DNA from: Thermoplasmata archaeon
GTDB lineage: Archaea > Thermoplasmatota > E2 > UBA202 > JdFR-43
DNA: 6,847 bases
Assembly: GCA_021163175.1 (NCBI GenBank)
Contig: JAGGXG010000162.1
Span: 1-6,847, forward strand
Reading direction: 5' to 3'
Shown: positions 1-6,789 of the stretch, in pieces
Layout of the letters: every line of letters starts with the position of its first letter
How positions within the stretch are numbered: position 1 is the stretch's first letter
Program-made: the position numbers and the translations under genes
Notes under the pieces: model-generated
Database searches by the model: none
Seen by the model: the letters and a program-made list of their open reading frames with translations, nothing else
What the model was told of the DNA's origin: nothing

Positions 1-123
1 ACCGATGAAAGTCTTTTTGGGATAAAGCATGAGAAGAAAAGCAGAAATGATATTACAGCAATTGCTTTAATGACGATTGCTGTTCTTTTCATGGCTATGA
101 TTTATATAAAGAGAAGGAGATGA
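1..123 (+). CDS. C-terminal end of an unidentified membrane-anchored protein (partial)
   Basis: Frame 1 is open from the window edge to a TGA at 121-123, giving 40 residues of a protein whose start lies outside the window. The visible part is a charged stretch (GIKHEKKSRND), then about 19 hydrophobic residues (roughly ITAIALMTIAVLFMAMIYI), then the basic tail KRRR. This is the shape of a C-terminal membrane anchor: one transmembrane helix stopped by a short positive cytoplasmic tail, with the rest of the protein presumably outside the cell. No archaeosortase-type signal such as PGF is visible ahead of the helix. The family cannot be named from this fragment. A short T-run (125-129) follows the stop codon and might help end transcription. 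Confidence 0.6.
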   Translation, partial: TDESLFGIKHEKKSRNDITAIALMTIAVLFMAMIYIKRRR

Positions 124-184
124 ATTTTTGTTAACTTTGTTGACATATGGACTTTTCTCTTATCTGGCTTTAATTGTTAATTAG

Positions 185-200
185 TAATATACTTAAAAAT
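185..200 (+). promoter_or_regulatory. Possible archaeal TATA region for the small helical protein gene
   Basis: An AT-only stretch holding two overlapping TATA-like cores (TAATATAC, then CTTAAAAAT) lies 27-42 nt ahead of the ATG at 227. Initiation about 25-27 nt downstream would fall near 212-222 and give a leader of only 5-15 nt. The whole gap (124-214) is AT-rich, so such matches are easily found by chance. Confidence 0.35.
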
Positions 201-226
201 GGAATGGATTATGTTTGGTGTGTAAA

Positions 227-724
227 ATGGAAAAAATAAAAATGGAGCATTTTAAGTGCATTAAGAGAGATAATTCACCAGAAGAACATGAGAAACAATG
301 GAGAAGGTCTAAAATAATTTTTGATTGTTTCCATGAATATTTGAAAAATAAGGGACTGAAGGAGAGAACCGCCAGCAGACAAACTGAAATGGTGGCATTC
401 TTTGTAATGGATTACCTTTTTGTCTATGACGATGCAATGAGTGTTTTAGAAGTTGATGGAGACACTATTAGAAGATTCCTGGGTAATTGGTACATTAGAA
501 AGTTTCTAAACCCAAACATGTCTGAAATTAAATCTTTTCTCAGAGCTATCCTGAATTTCTTCACGTTTCTTCAAGAGAATGGTTTTATCTCTAATGAACA
601 ACTAAGCGAAATAAAAGAAGTATGCAAGGATAAAGCATGGTTTGAAATGAGACTTAAAACCTACTTTGAAGCCGAAGGGGATGCTTTCTATGAATGGTTG
701 AGAGAATACGATTATGAATTTTGA
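227..724 (+). CDS. Small helical protein resembling a tyrosine-recombinase SAM-like (core-binding) N-terminal domain
   Basis: A 165-residue, mostly alpha-helical, charged protein with no signal peptide or membrane segment. Residues ~28-121 follow the layout of the XerC/XerD core-binding domain: a first helix ending in YLKNKGLKERTASRQ (38-52, like the 'GLS..T...Y' start of recombinases), a hydrophobic helix (MVAFFVMDYLFVY), a VDGDTIRRFLGNW segment (76-88, like 'it.edIr.FL'), and FLRAILNFFTFLQENGFI (104-121, like 'lsalr.FfrfL...g.i'). The catalytic domain with its R-H-R-Y residues is absent, and the gene stops cleanly at TGA 722-724, so this is a stand-alone domain or a remnant. The acidic C-terminus (YFEAEGDAFYEWLREYDYEF) is not typical of recombinases. 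TTG 215 and GTG 218 are alternative in-frame starts; ATG 227 is preferred as the first ATG. The domain assignment comes from pattern only, and a role in DNA binding is inference. Confidence 0.6.
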   Translation: MEKIKMEHFKCIKRDNSPEEHEKQWRRSKIIFDCFHEYLKNKGLKERTASRQTEMVAFFVMDYLFVYDDAMSVLEVDGDTIRRFLGNWYIRKFLNPNMSEIKSFLRAILNFFTFLQENGFISNEQLSEIKEVCKDKAWFEMRLKTYFEAEGDAFYEWLREYDYEF

Positions 725-747
725 GATGGCATAAATCGACCAAACCA

Positions 748-755
748 TTATAAAT
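748..755 (+). promoter_or_regulatory. TATA box of polB (leaderless)
   Basis: TTATAAAT begins 27 nt before the ATG at 775, the spacing at which archaeal transcription starts on or next to the start codon. No Shine-Dalgarno sequence precedes either candidate start, in line with a leaderless mRNA. The box overlaps the alternative upstream ATG at 754, so a transcript from this promoter could not include that codon. A second weaker ATAAAT (731-736) could instead serve the 754 start. Confidence 0.55.
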
Positions 756-766
756 GGCGAGCTTTA

Positions 767-772
767 TTTTTT
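767..772 (+). terminator. Possible oligo-T terminator after the small helical protein gene
   Basis: Six consecutive T residues lie 43 nt after the upstream stop codon and just before the polB start. Archaeal RNA polymerase can terminate on oligo-T runs without a hairpin. The run sits between the polB TATA box and its predicted start site, so it would stop read-through from upstream without cutting the polB message. It may equally be ordinary AT-rich promoter DNA. Confidence 0.25.
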
Positions 773-774
773 AC

Positions 775-3513
775 ATGCTTATTAATGCATCTCCAAATTA
801 CTTATACTGGCATCGCAGACTGCAGCCTCTCCATGAAGTTCATTCTCCTTATTTTTTAGTTTTTACTCCTTCTGGTATCGATGTCAACCATGTTAGGAAA
901 AAATTGATGGAAGAACTCGGAGATGATAACAGGATTCTAAAATTTGGAGAAATTGAAGAATACACTTCTTTCTGGAATCCTGAAATAAAAAGAAAAGTAT
1001 TCAAATTATATGTAAAGCATCCATCAATGGTGCCAGAGATGAGTAACAAAATTTTCAACATGGGCTACTATACTGCTGAGCACGACATTCCATACCATGA
1101 GCGTGTTTTAACTGATTTAGCTGCTCAGGGAATATGGATATTTGATTCGGAGGGCAAAGAAAAAGAGTTGAATGTAACGGTATATGATATCGAGCTAACA
1201 AAATTTGGAGAGGTTAATGAGCCACCTATTGACATAATTGGATATGCAGATATTAAAATAAAATTTTCATCTGAGAAAAATCTTGAAAATGAGGACTTCT
1301 TCTTCGATTTTGTTGAAATAGAGGAAAGCGAGGAAGTTAAACAGCTTGTAGCAAATGATGAACATGAGGAAATAAAAAATTTGCTTGAATTTTGCAACAT
1401 TGTTAGAAAAAGTGATATGGTTGCTGGTCACAACATAATGGGTTTCGATAATCTCCAGATATATGACAGGATAAGAAAGCTGATGCAAGCATCGAGCATT
1501 CTTAATCCAGAGGAAATAAAAGAATTCAGGGATTTTCTGGATAAATACACAAGAAAAGACCAATCCTTCATTTTTGGAAGCCCGAATGATACAGCAATTT
1601 TTTATCCCTCCACCTTCGATACCTATCTCGCCTCTCGCAAGTTCTATTCCCTAGAAGATTTTAGCCTGGATGGAATAACAAATTTCCTTGGCGTTGGCAT
1701 ACCAAATCGACTCCATCTCTCTCCTCAGGAAATGGGCATAGATGATAAAACATTGCTGTACAACAGCCAAGATGTCATAGAGGAAGTTAGAGTCACGAAA
1801 AGGCTCATAGAACAGGGATTGCCTCTCGCCTTCATCACTGGAATGCCTTTCGAGCTTTTATTTCCCGCAGGCGCCACCAAAATGTGGGATTACATGGCGA
1901 TGATAAGGGCAGCATACCATAGAAAGATAATGCCTCCAATATGTAGAGCTTTCGATATTGCTGGAAGAATCGAAAAATATGGGAAAAGGAAGGCGGAGAT
2001 AGCTGAGAATGTTAGAAAGAAGAAGGCTGGAAAGGAATTGTTGAGGCTCGTTAAATACGGAGAGGAAATGCCGGACTGGGTTGAATATCCTTATCTGATA
2101 AATGATAATGGTGAACTCGGCTACCATTTTCCAGGAGGAATGACGATAAAGCCGGATAGAGATGCAAAATCGCATTTCATTCCATGGTATCATGTGATTG
2201 TGGCAGATGTTGGCGCCATGTATCCTACCATATTACGGGCCATCAATGCTGGCGGCGACACCGTGAGGCTTGCTTTAAATGAGCCGGATGAATGGGTCTG
2301 GATAAAAAGGTTGCCAGAGAGATTTTTGAATGAGGTGAAATTTTCCTCGAAGCCACTGGATAAAGAATTTATGGACAGGGGCTTGCTTATTGGCGTCAAA
2401 ATTTCAAAAGAGCCCGGAATAGTAAATCTTGCAATGAAGGGAATAATGAATTTCATAGATAAAATAAAGAAGGAAATGAAAGAAAAGCACGGCGAGGAGA
2501 AAAAAAGGCTTAAGATGATTTATCAATCTCTCAAGGCAGCCCGTAACGCAGGCACACATGGCATCCTATCTGCTCCAATGGTTGCCTGCCGCCAGTTCAA
2601 TTTGTGGGGGGCAGCCCTGATAACAACGAAAGGGCAACAAATTTTGTATGATACACTCAAAATTTTGAGTGATGCTGGCATAAGAGTTGTTTATGGGGAT
2701 ACAGATGGTATATATGTGGCATGCTCGCGTTCAGCCTCAAAAAGGCTAAGAAGAGCTCTTGGATTGCAAGAAGATGGCGAGGACTGGATTGTTGACCCAA
2801 AGCTTGTTTACGATACCATAGAATACTGCAACAAAAAATGGCAGAATGCTTTGAATTATGAAAATTTTGAGCTTGAGCCAGAAGAGCATGATGCAATGAT
2901 TTTCGTCAAACACAAAAATTATCTCATATTTGATGTTGAAAATGGAAATGTTAAAATGATTACGAAAGGGAATAACTTTAAAGGGAGCGACAAGCCAGAT
3001 ATTGCAAGAATAGTTTTAAAGGACATTATGATGGAAGTTTTGAAGGAAAACATTGAATGGAAAGAAGAGGAGGAGGCAAGAGAGAAAGTAAAGGAATCAA
3101 TAAGGAAGGCGACTTTAAACAAAATAAAGGAACTGGACATAGAAAAATTTGGCTTGGATGCTTTCACGCTCATTCAATCTGTTCAGCCTGCTTCCCGTTA
3201 CAAACCAAATCCTGATGGATCGATGTCAGTATATGGAGAACGTGCCAAAGCTCTGGAAAAGCTGGTTGGAAAGCTCAATTACAGAAGGAAGTTCAAATTT
3301 GTTATAACAAAGCACCCTTTGCCAGGCATAAGAAATCCAACAAAAAGTGGCGTAAAACCAATTCATTACATGTATCCTGTTGAATTGCTGTTGGATAGAG
3401 AGCAAATAGATATGAAGTGGTATAAGGACATGATAAAGAATTTCATACAGGGTGCTTTTGGTCTGGCAGAAATAGAAGCAACGACTCAATACGGGCTTGA
3501 TAGATGGATGTAA
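775..3513 (+). CDS. polB: Family-B DNA polymerase with 3'-5' proofreading exonuclease
   Basis: DNA-directed DNA polymerase of 912 residues. The start at ATG 775 is preferred because MLINASPNY matches the usual archaeal PolB N-terminus (M-I-L-D-x-x-Y), and a TATA box lies 27 nt upstream; the ATG at 754 would add seven residues. Exonuclease motifs are complete: YDIE (D138, E140), GHNIMGFD (N220, D225) and YNSQD (Y329, D333). FPGG (452-455) stands where archaeal PolBs have YxGG. Polymerase motif A is DVGAMYPTI (D478, steric-gate Y483), motif B starts at K587 (K-AAR-N-AGTHG) and motif C is YGDTDG (D642, D644). The thumb has KHKNY (712-716). The last eight residues, QYGLDRWM (905-912), form a PIP box for the PCNA clamp. 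The protein is longer than the ~775-residue Thermococcales enzymes, mainly through about 55 extra, partly basic residues between exo III and motif A. Motif B is atypical, but all catalytic carboxylates and the motif B lysine are present, so activity is expected. It lies 33 bp ahead of the PolD large subunit gene. Confidence 0.96.
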   Translation: MLINASPNYLYWHRRLQPLHEVHSPYFLVFTPSGIDVNHVRKKLMEELGDDNRILKFGEIEEYTSFWNPEIKRKVFKLYVKHPSMVPEMSNKIFNMGYYTAEHDIPYHERVLTDLAAQGIWIFDSEGKEKELNVTVYDIELTKFGEVNEPPIDIIGYADIKIKFSSEKNLENEDFFFDFVEIEESEEVKQLVANDEHEEIKNLLEFCNIVRKSDMVAGHNIMGFDNLQIYDRIRKLMQASSILNPEEIKEFRDFLDKYTRKDQSFIFGSPNDTAIFYPSTFDTYLASRKFYSLEDFSLDGITNFLGVGIPNRLHLSPQEMGIDDKTLLYNSQDVIEEVRVTKRLIEQGLPLAFITGMPFELLFPAGATKMWDYMAMIRAAYHRKIMPPICRAFDIAGRIEKYGKRKAEIAENVRKKKAGKELLRLVKYGEEMPDWVEYPYLINDNGELGYHFPGGMTIKPDRDAKSHFIPWYHVIVADVGAMYPTILRAINAGGDTVRLALNEPDEWVWIKRLPERFLNEVKFSSKPLDKEFMDRGLLIGVKISKEPGIVNLAMKGIMNFIDKIKKEMKEKHGEEKKRLKMIYQSLKAARNAGTHGILSAPMVACRQFNLWGAALITTKGQQILYDTLKILSDAGIRVVYGDTDGIYVACSRSASKRLRRALGLQEDGEDWIVDPKLVYDTIEYCNKKWQNALNYENFELEPEEHDAMIFVKHKNYLIFDVENGNVKMITKGNNFKGSDKPDIARIVLKDIMMEVLKENIEWKEEEEAREKVKESIRKATLNKIKELDIEKFGLDAFTLIQSVQPASRYKPNPDGSMSVYGERAKALEKLVGKLNYRRKFKFVITKHPLPGIRNPTKSGVKPIHYMYPVELLLDREQIDMKWYKDMIKNFIQGAFGLAEIEATTQYGLDRWM
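2654..2671. repeat. 18-bp perfect palindrome inside polB
   Basis: CACTCAAAATTTTGAGTG equals its own reverse complement over 18 bases with no spacer; the flanking bases (A at 2653 and A at 2672) break the symmetry. It lies in the coding sequence between polymerase motifs B and C and encodes the non-catalytic stretch TLKILS. A perfect 18-mer palindrome is expected at roughly 1 in 40 windows of this size by chance, so it may be accidental. It could form a short hairpin or be a dimeric protein-binding site. Confidence 0.5.
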
Positions 3514-3519
3514 GCAAAG

Positions 3520-3528
3520 TTTATTATT
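3520..3528 (+). promoter_or_regulatory. TATA box of the PolD large subunit gene (leaderless)
   Basis: TTTATTATT begins 27 nt before the GTG start at 3547, the same distance as the polB box from its ATG, and follows the purine-rich AAGCAAAG, a plausible BRE. It fills most of the 33-bp gap between the two polymerase genes. There is no Shine-Dalgarno sequence ahead of 3547. The large subunit can thus be transcribed on its own, although read-through from polB is not excluded because no T-run separates them. Confidence 0.55.
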
Positions 3529-3546
3529 GGCAGCATATTTCTCAGT

Positions 3547-6500
3547 GTGGAAGATTATTTTGATGGCATAGAAAAAGAGATAAAAAGAGCATATGAAGTT
3601 GCGAAAAGAGCGAGGAAAAAAGGCCATGATCCTAAAGATATTGTAGAAACAACTTTTGCAAAAGATCTGGCAGATAGAGTCGAAGAGCTGGTTGGGCCAA
3701 AAGGGATTGCGAAGAAAATAAGAAAATATCTAAAAGAAAAAGGAAGAGAAGAAACAGCTCTCCAAATTGCAATTGAAATAGCAGAAAGTATGCAGGGCAG
3801 CTTTGCAAGCGTTATAGAACAGGCTGTAAGAACTGGCTTAGCTGTTTTGACGGAAGGCGTTTTAGTTGCGCCCATAGAAGGGATATCCAAGGTGGAGATA
3901 GGAAAAAATGATGATGGAAGCAAATACGTCGACTTATATTTCGCTGGTCCAATTCGCTCTGCAGGTGGCACCGGCGAGGCTTTAAGTGTGCTTATTGCAG
4001 ATGTTGTAAGAAGGAAGCTTGGAATAGACAGATATAAGCCAACTGAAGATGAGATAGAGAGATATAAAGAGGAGATACCATTATATGATAGAGTTTCTCA
4101 CTTGCAATATCTTCCAAGCCCTGAAGAAATAGAAACGATTGTTAGAAATTGCCCCATATGCATAAATGGCGAGGCAACCGAAGACAGAGAAGTTATGGGA
4201 AAGCGCGATTTGCCCCGTGTTAAAACGAACAAGCTGAGGGGCGGCGCCTGCCTGGTTATCGCGGAAGGGCTTACACAGAAGGCTCCAAAGTTGTTGAAGC
4301 ATGTTTCAAATTTAAAGCTGGAGGGCTGGGATTTCCTGAAGAGATTTGTGAAAGGGGAAGCGAAAGATGGTGTTGCGCCATCCAGCAAATACATTGAGGA
4401 TTTGATAGCAGGTCGTCCTGTTTTGAGTCATCCTTCCCGCAAAGGTGGTTTCCGCCTCCGTTATGGACGTTGCAGGACTTGCGGACTTGCTGCACTGGCA
4501 ATTCATCCTGCAACAATGTTTCTGTTAGACGAGTTCATTGCAATTGGAACACAGCTTAAGACGGAGCGACCTGGAAAAGGGACTATAGCTACGCCATGCG
4601 ATAGCATTGAGCCGCCATTGATATTGCTGAAAAATGGAGATTTTATAAAGGTTGATAGCGTTGAGCTTGCCAAAAGAATAAGGAGTGAGATAAAAGAAAT
4701 AATTGATTTGGGAGAGATTCTCGTTCCATTTGGAGAATTTGCTGAAAACAATGCCATATTACCGCAAGCAAGCTATTGCCATGAATGGTGGATTCAGGAG
4801 CTTGAAGAAAAAGGAGGCAGCTACAATGGCGTGCCTTCCGCAAGGGAAGCTTTTGAAATTTCCGAAAGATACAACATTCCATTGCATCCAGCCTACACAT
4901 ATTTCTGGCATGATATCGATTCCATAGCATTAAAAAAATTGAGGGATGCAATGAAAAAAGCTGAAATCAGGGAGGGAAAGCTTTTCATTGAAAAGGATGA
5001 GGAAATCAAAAGCATATTGCTCGATTTGGGAATATTGCATAGGGAACAAAGCCACTATATCATAGAAGAGCCATACCCCCTGATAAGATGCTTGGGCTTC
5101 GTTATTGAAAATGGAAAGCTGATTGAAAGAAAAAGCAGCAACAAAGAAAATGTTATTGAAGCTGTATCTGAGATGGCAGGTGTAAAAATAATGCCAAAAG
5201 CCCCCCATCGCATAGGCGCCAGGATGGGGCGCCCCGAAAAAGCAAAGGAAAGAAAAATGAAAGCCTCGCCCCATGTCCTTTTCCCTGTTGGAAATGCTGG
5301 AGGGAGGGAACGCCTTATAAACAATGCAGTGAAGGCAGAAGTGGAAATGGGAGAAAGAAAATGCGGGAAATGCGGTCATGTTACATACAAAAGCACATGC
5401 CCGAAATGTGGAGGAACAACCTATTTCACAGGCAGAATAAAAAAATTTGAAATCAGTCCAAGCAATGAGTTGAGAAAAGCTGGCGAAAAGCTTGGAGTGG
5501 AAGTGCCAAAGAAAGTTAAGGGCGTAGTTGGACTTTCATCCCTTCACAAAGTTGCTGAACCAATAGAAAAAGGGCTCATAAGGGCAAAGCATGGCGTATA
5601 TGTATTCAAGGACGGAACATCTCGCTTCGATATGACAAACATGCCTTTAACGCACTTCAAACCATATGAGATTGGAACAAGCATAGAAAAGCTGCATGAA
5701 CTCGGCTATACTCATGACCACAAAGGAGAGCCATTACAGCATGAATGGCAGATTTGCGAGTTAAAGCCGCAGGACATAATTCCTTCGAGAAAAGCTGGTG
5801 AATATTTACTTAGAGTAGCCAATTTCATTGATGAAATGCTCGAAAAATTTTATGGAATGAAACCATTTTACAATGCTTCCCATCCGGAAGATTTAATCGG
5901 CCATATCGTTGTTGGTCTATCTCCTCATACCTCAGCTGCAGTAGCAGCTCGCATAATTGGCTACATCGATGCCAATGTTTGTGCTGCTCATCCATTTTTC
6001 CATGCCGCAAAACGCCGCAATTGCGATGGCGATGAAGATGCAATCATGCTTCTGCTGGACGTGCTCATAAATTTCTCTTATGAATACATTCCTGAAAAAC
6101 GTGGTGGAAAAATGGATTTGCCCCTCGTTATTGCAACCCGTGTCAACCCTGCAGAGATAGATAAAGAGGCTTTGAATATTGATTTATTGCCTCGCTATCC
6201 ATTAAAATTTTTCAGAAAAACAATGGAAAACCCCCATCCTAAAGAGCTTGAAGACATGATGGATCTGGTTGCTTCCCGTCTTGGAACAGAGAATGAATAC
6301 AAAAATTTTGGTTTTACCCATGATACAAAACATATTGCGGAAGGCCCCAAAACATCTGCCTATAAACTTTTGAATAAAATGGAAGATAAGCTCAAGGCGC
6401 AGATGGAACTGGCTGTAAAAATAAGAGCTGTTGATGAAGAAGATGTGGCAAGCAAAGTCATTCAAACGCATTTTCTTCCAGATTTGATTGGCAACATGCG

Positions 6501-6774
6501 CGCATACAGCAGGCAGCAGTTCCGTTGCATAAAATGCAATAAGAAATTCCGACGTATACCATTAAATGGAAGATGCCCATATTGCGGGGGCGAGATTATT
6601 ATGACTGTGCATGAGAAATCCATAAAGAAATATCTGGAGCCGGCGAAAGAGTTGGTAAGGCAATTCAATGTTTCAAACTACACAAAGCAACGCATAATTC
6701 TGGTTGAGAAATTTGTGAATTCATTGTTCCAGAATGACAGGAAGCGTGATACAAAGCTAACTGACTTCTTTTAA
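3547..6774 (+). CDS. polC: DNA polymerase D (DNA polymerase II) large subunit DP2
   Basis: Catalytic subunit of the archaeal replicative polymerase PolD, 1075 residues, which works with the DP1 exonuclease subunit (not in the window). The N-terminus (YFDGIEKEIKRAYEVAKRAR; ADRVEELVGP) is typical of DP2. GPIRSAGGTGEA (134-145), KTERPGKG (338-345) and GARMGRPEKAKERKM (557-571) are family signatures, and NCDGDED (825-831) carries the catalytic aspartates D827 and D829 of the double-psi beta-barrel active site. Cysteine pairs are C202/C205, C309/C312, a four-Cys zinc finger C606/C609/C618/C621, and a C-terminal one C994/C997/C1010/C1013. The last residues, DTKLTDFF (1068-1075), look like a PIP box with Asp in place of Gln. 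No intein interrupts the conserved motifs, where several archaea carry one. The C309/C312 pair falls in a motif that usually reads YGRSRNTG. The start is GTG 3547, supported by family similarity from the first residues and by the TATA spacing. DP2 is also called polD2. Confidence 0.98.
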   Translation: MEDYFDGIEKEIKRAYEVAKRARKKGHDPKDIVETTFAKDLADRVEELVGPKGIAKKIRKYLKEKGREETALQIAIEIAESMQGSFASVIEQAVRTGLAVLTEGVLVAPIEGISKVEIGKNDDGSKYVDLYFAGPIRSAGGTGEALSVLIADVVRRKLGIDRYKPTEDEIERYKEEIPLYDRVSHLQYLPSPEEIETIVRNCPICINGEATEDREVMGKRDLPRVKTNKLRGGACLVIAEGLTQKAPKLLKHVSNLKLEGWDFLKRFVKGEAKDGVAPSSKYIEDLIAGRPVLSHPSRKGGFRLRYGRCRTCGLAALAIHPATMFLLDEFIAIGTQLKTERPGKGTIATPCDSIEPPLILLKNGDFIKVDSVELAKRIRSEIKEIIDLGEILVPFGEFAENNAILPQASYCHEWWIQELEEKGGSYNGVPSAREAFEISERYNIPLHPAYTYFWHDIDSIALKKLRDAMKKAEIREGKLFIEKDEEIKSILLDLGILHREQSHYIIEEPYPLIRCLGFVIENGKLIERKSSNKENVIEAVSEMAGVKIMPKAPHRIGARMGRPEKAKERKMKASPHVLFPVGNAGGRERLINNAVKAEVEMGERKCGKCGHVTYKSTCPKCGGTTYFTGRIKKFEISPSNELRKAGEKLGVEVPKKVKGVVGLSSLHKVAEPIEKGLIRAKHGVYVFKDGTSRFDMTNMPLTHFKPYEIGTSIEKLHELGYTHDHKGEPLQHEWQICELKPQDIIPSRKAGEYLLRVANFIDEMLEKFYGMKPFYNASHPEDLIGHIVVGLSPHTSAAVAARIIGYIDANVCAAHPFFHAAKRRNCDGDEDAIMLLLDVLINFSYEYIPEKRGGKMDLPLVIATRVNPAEIDKEALNIDLLPRYPLKFFRKTMENPHPKELEDMMDLVASRLGTENEYKNFGFTHDTKHIAEGPKTSAYKLLNKMEDKLKAQMELAVKIRAVDEEDVASKVIQTHFLPDLIGNMRAYSRQQFRCIKCNKKFRRIPLNGRCPYCGGEIIMTVHEKSIKKYLEPAKELVRQFNVSNYTKQRIILVEKFVNSLFQNDRKRDTKLTDFF

Positions 6775-6778
6775 TCCA

Positions 6779-6784
6779 TTTTTT
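6779..6784 (+). terminator. Possible oligo-T terminator of the PolD large subunit gene
   Basis: A run of six T residues starts 5 nt after the TAA stop at 6772-6774, and the coding end itself is T-rich (CTTCTTTTAA). No hairpin is needed for archaeal oligo-T termination. It lies just ahead of the TATA-like box of the next gene. The run is short, so the call is tentative. Confidence 0.35.
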
Positions 6785-6789
6785 AGAAA

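Noticed and set aside
144..149. TTGACA, like a bacterial -35 element
   Set aside because: No matching -10 element at the right spacing drives a gene, and the surrounding genes are archaeal with TATA-type promoters.
199..225. Eight-codon upstream open frame (MEWIMFGV) before the small helical protein gene
   Set aside because: Its ATG coincides with the probable TATA region, so it is unlikely to be in the mRNA; tiny frames of this size are common by chance.
3226..3627. 133-codon open frame on the minus strand across the polB end and DP2 start
   Set aside because: It lies opposite two certain genes, spans their promoter gap, and its translation shows no recognisable domain. It is a by-product of the codon use of the + strand genes.
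3555..3971. 138-codon minus-strand open frame inside the DP2 N-terminus
   Set aside because: It is a shadow of an authentic conserved gene with no independent promoter or family signature.
4703..4927. 74-codon + strand open frame in another frame of DP2
   Set aside because: It overlaps conserved DP2 sequence completely, and the DP2 frame is intact through it, so there is no frameshift.
5215..5236. GC-rich repeated GGCGCC/GGGGCGCCCC in AT-rich DP2 sequence
   Set aside because: It encodes the conserved motif GARMGRPE, whose Gly, Ala, Arg and Pro codons explain the composition. The palindromes are short.
4930..5379. 149-codon open frame on the minus strand inside the DP2 gene
   Set aside because: It is fully antisense to conserved DP2 coding sequence, and its Phe/Ser-rich translation mirrors Lys/Glu-rich codons on the other strand.
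6496..6505. ATGCGCGCAT 10-bp palindrome in DP2
   Set aside because: A palindrome of this length is expected several times by chance in a window of this size, and it lies within conserved coding sequence.
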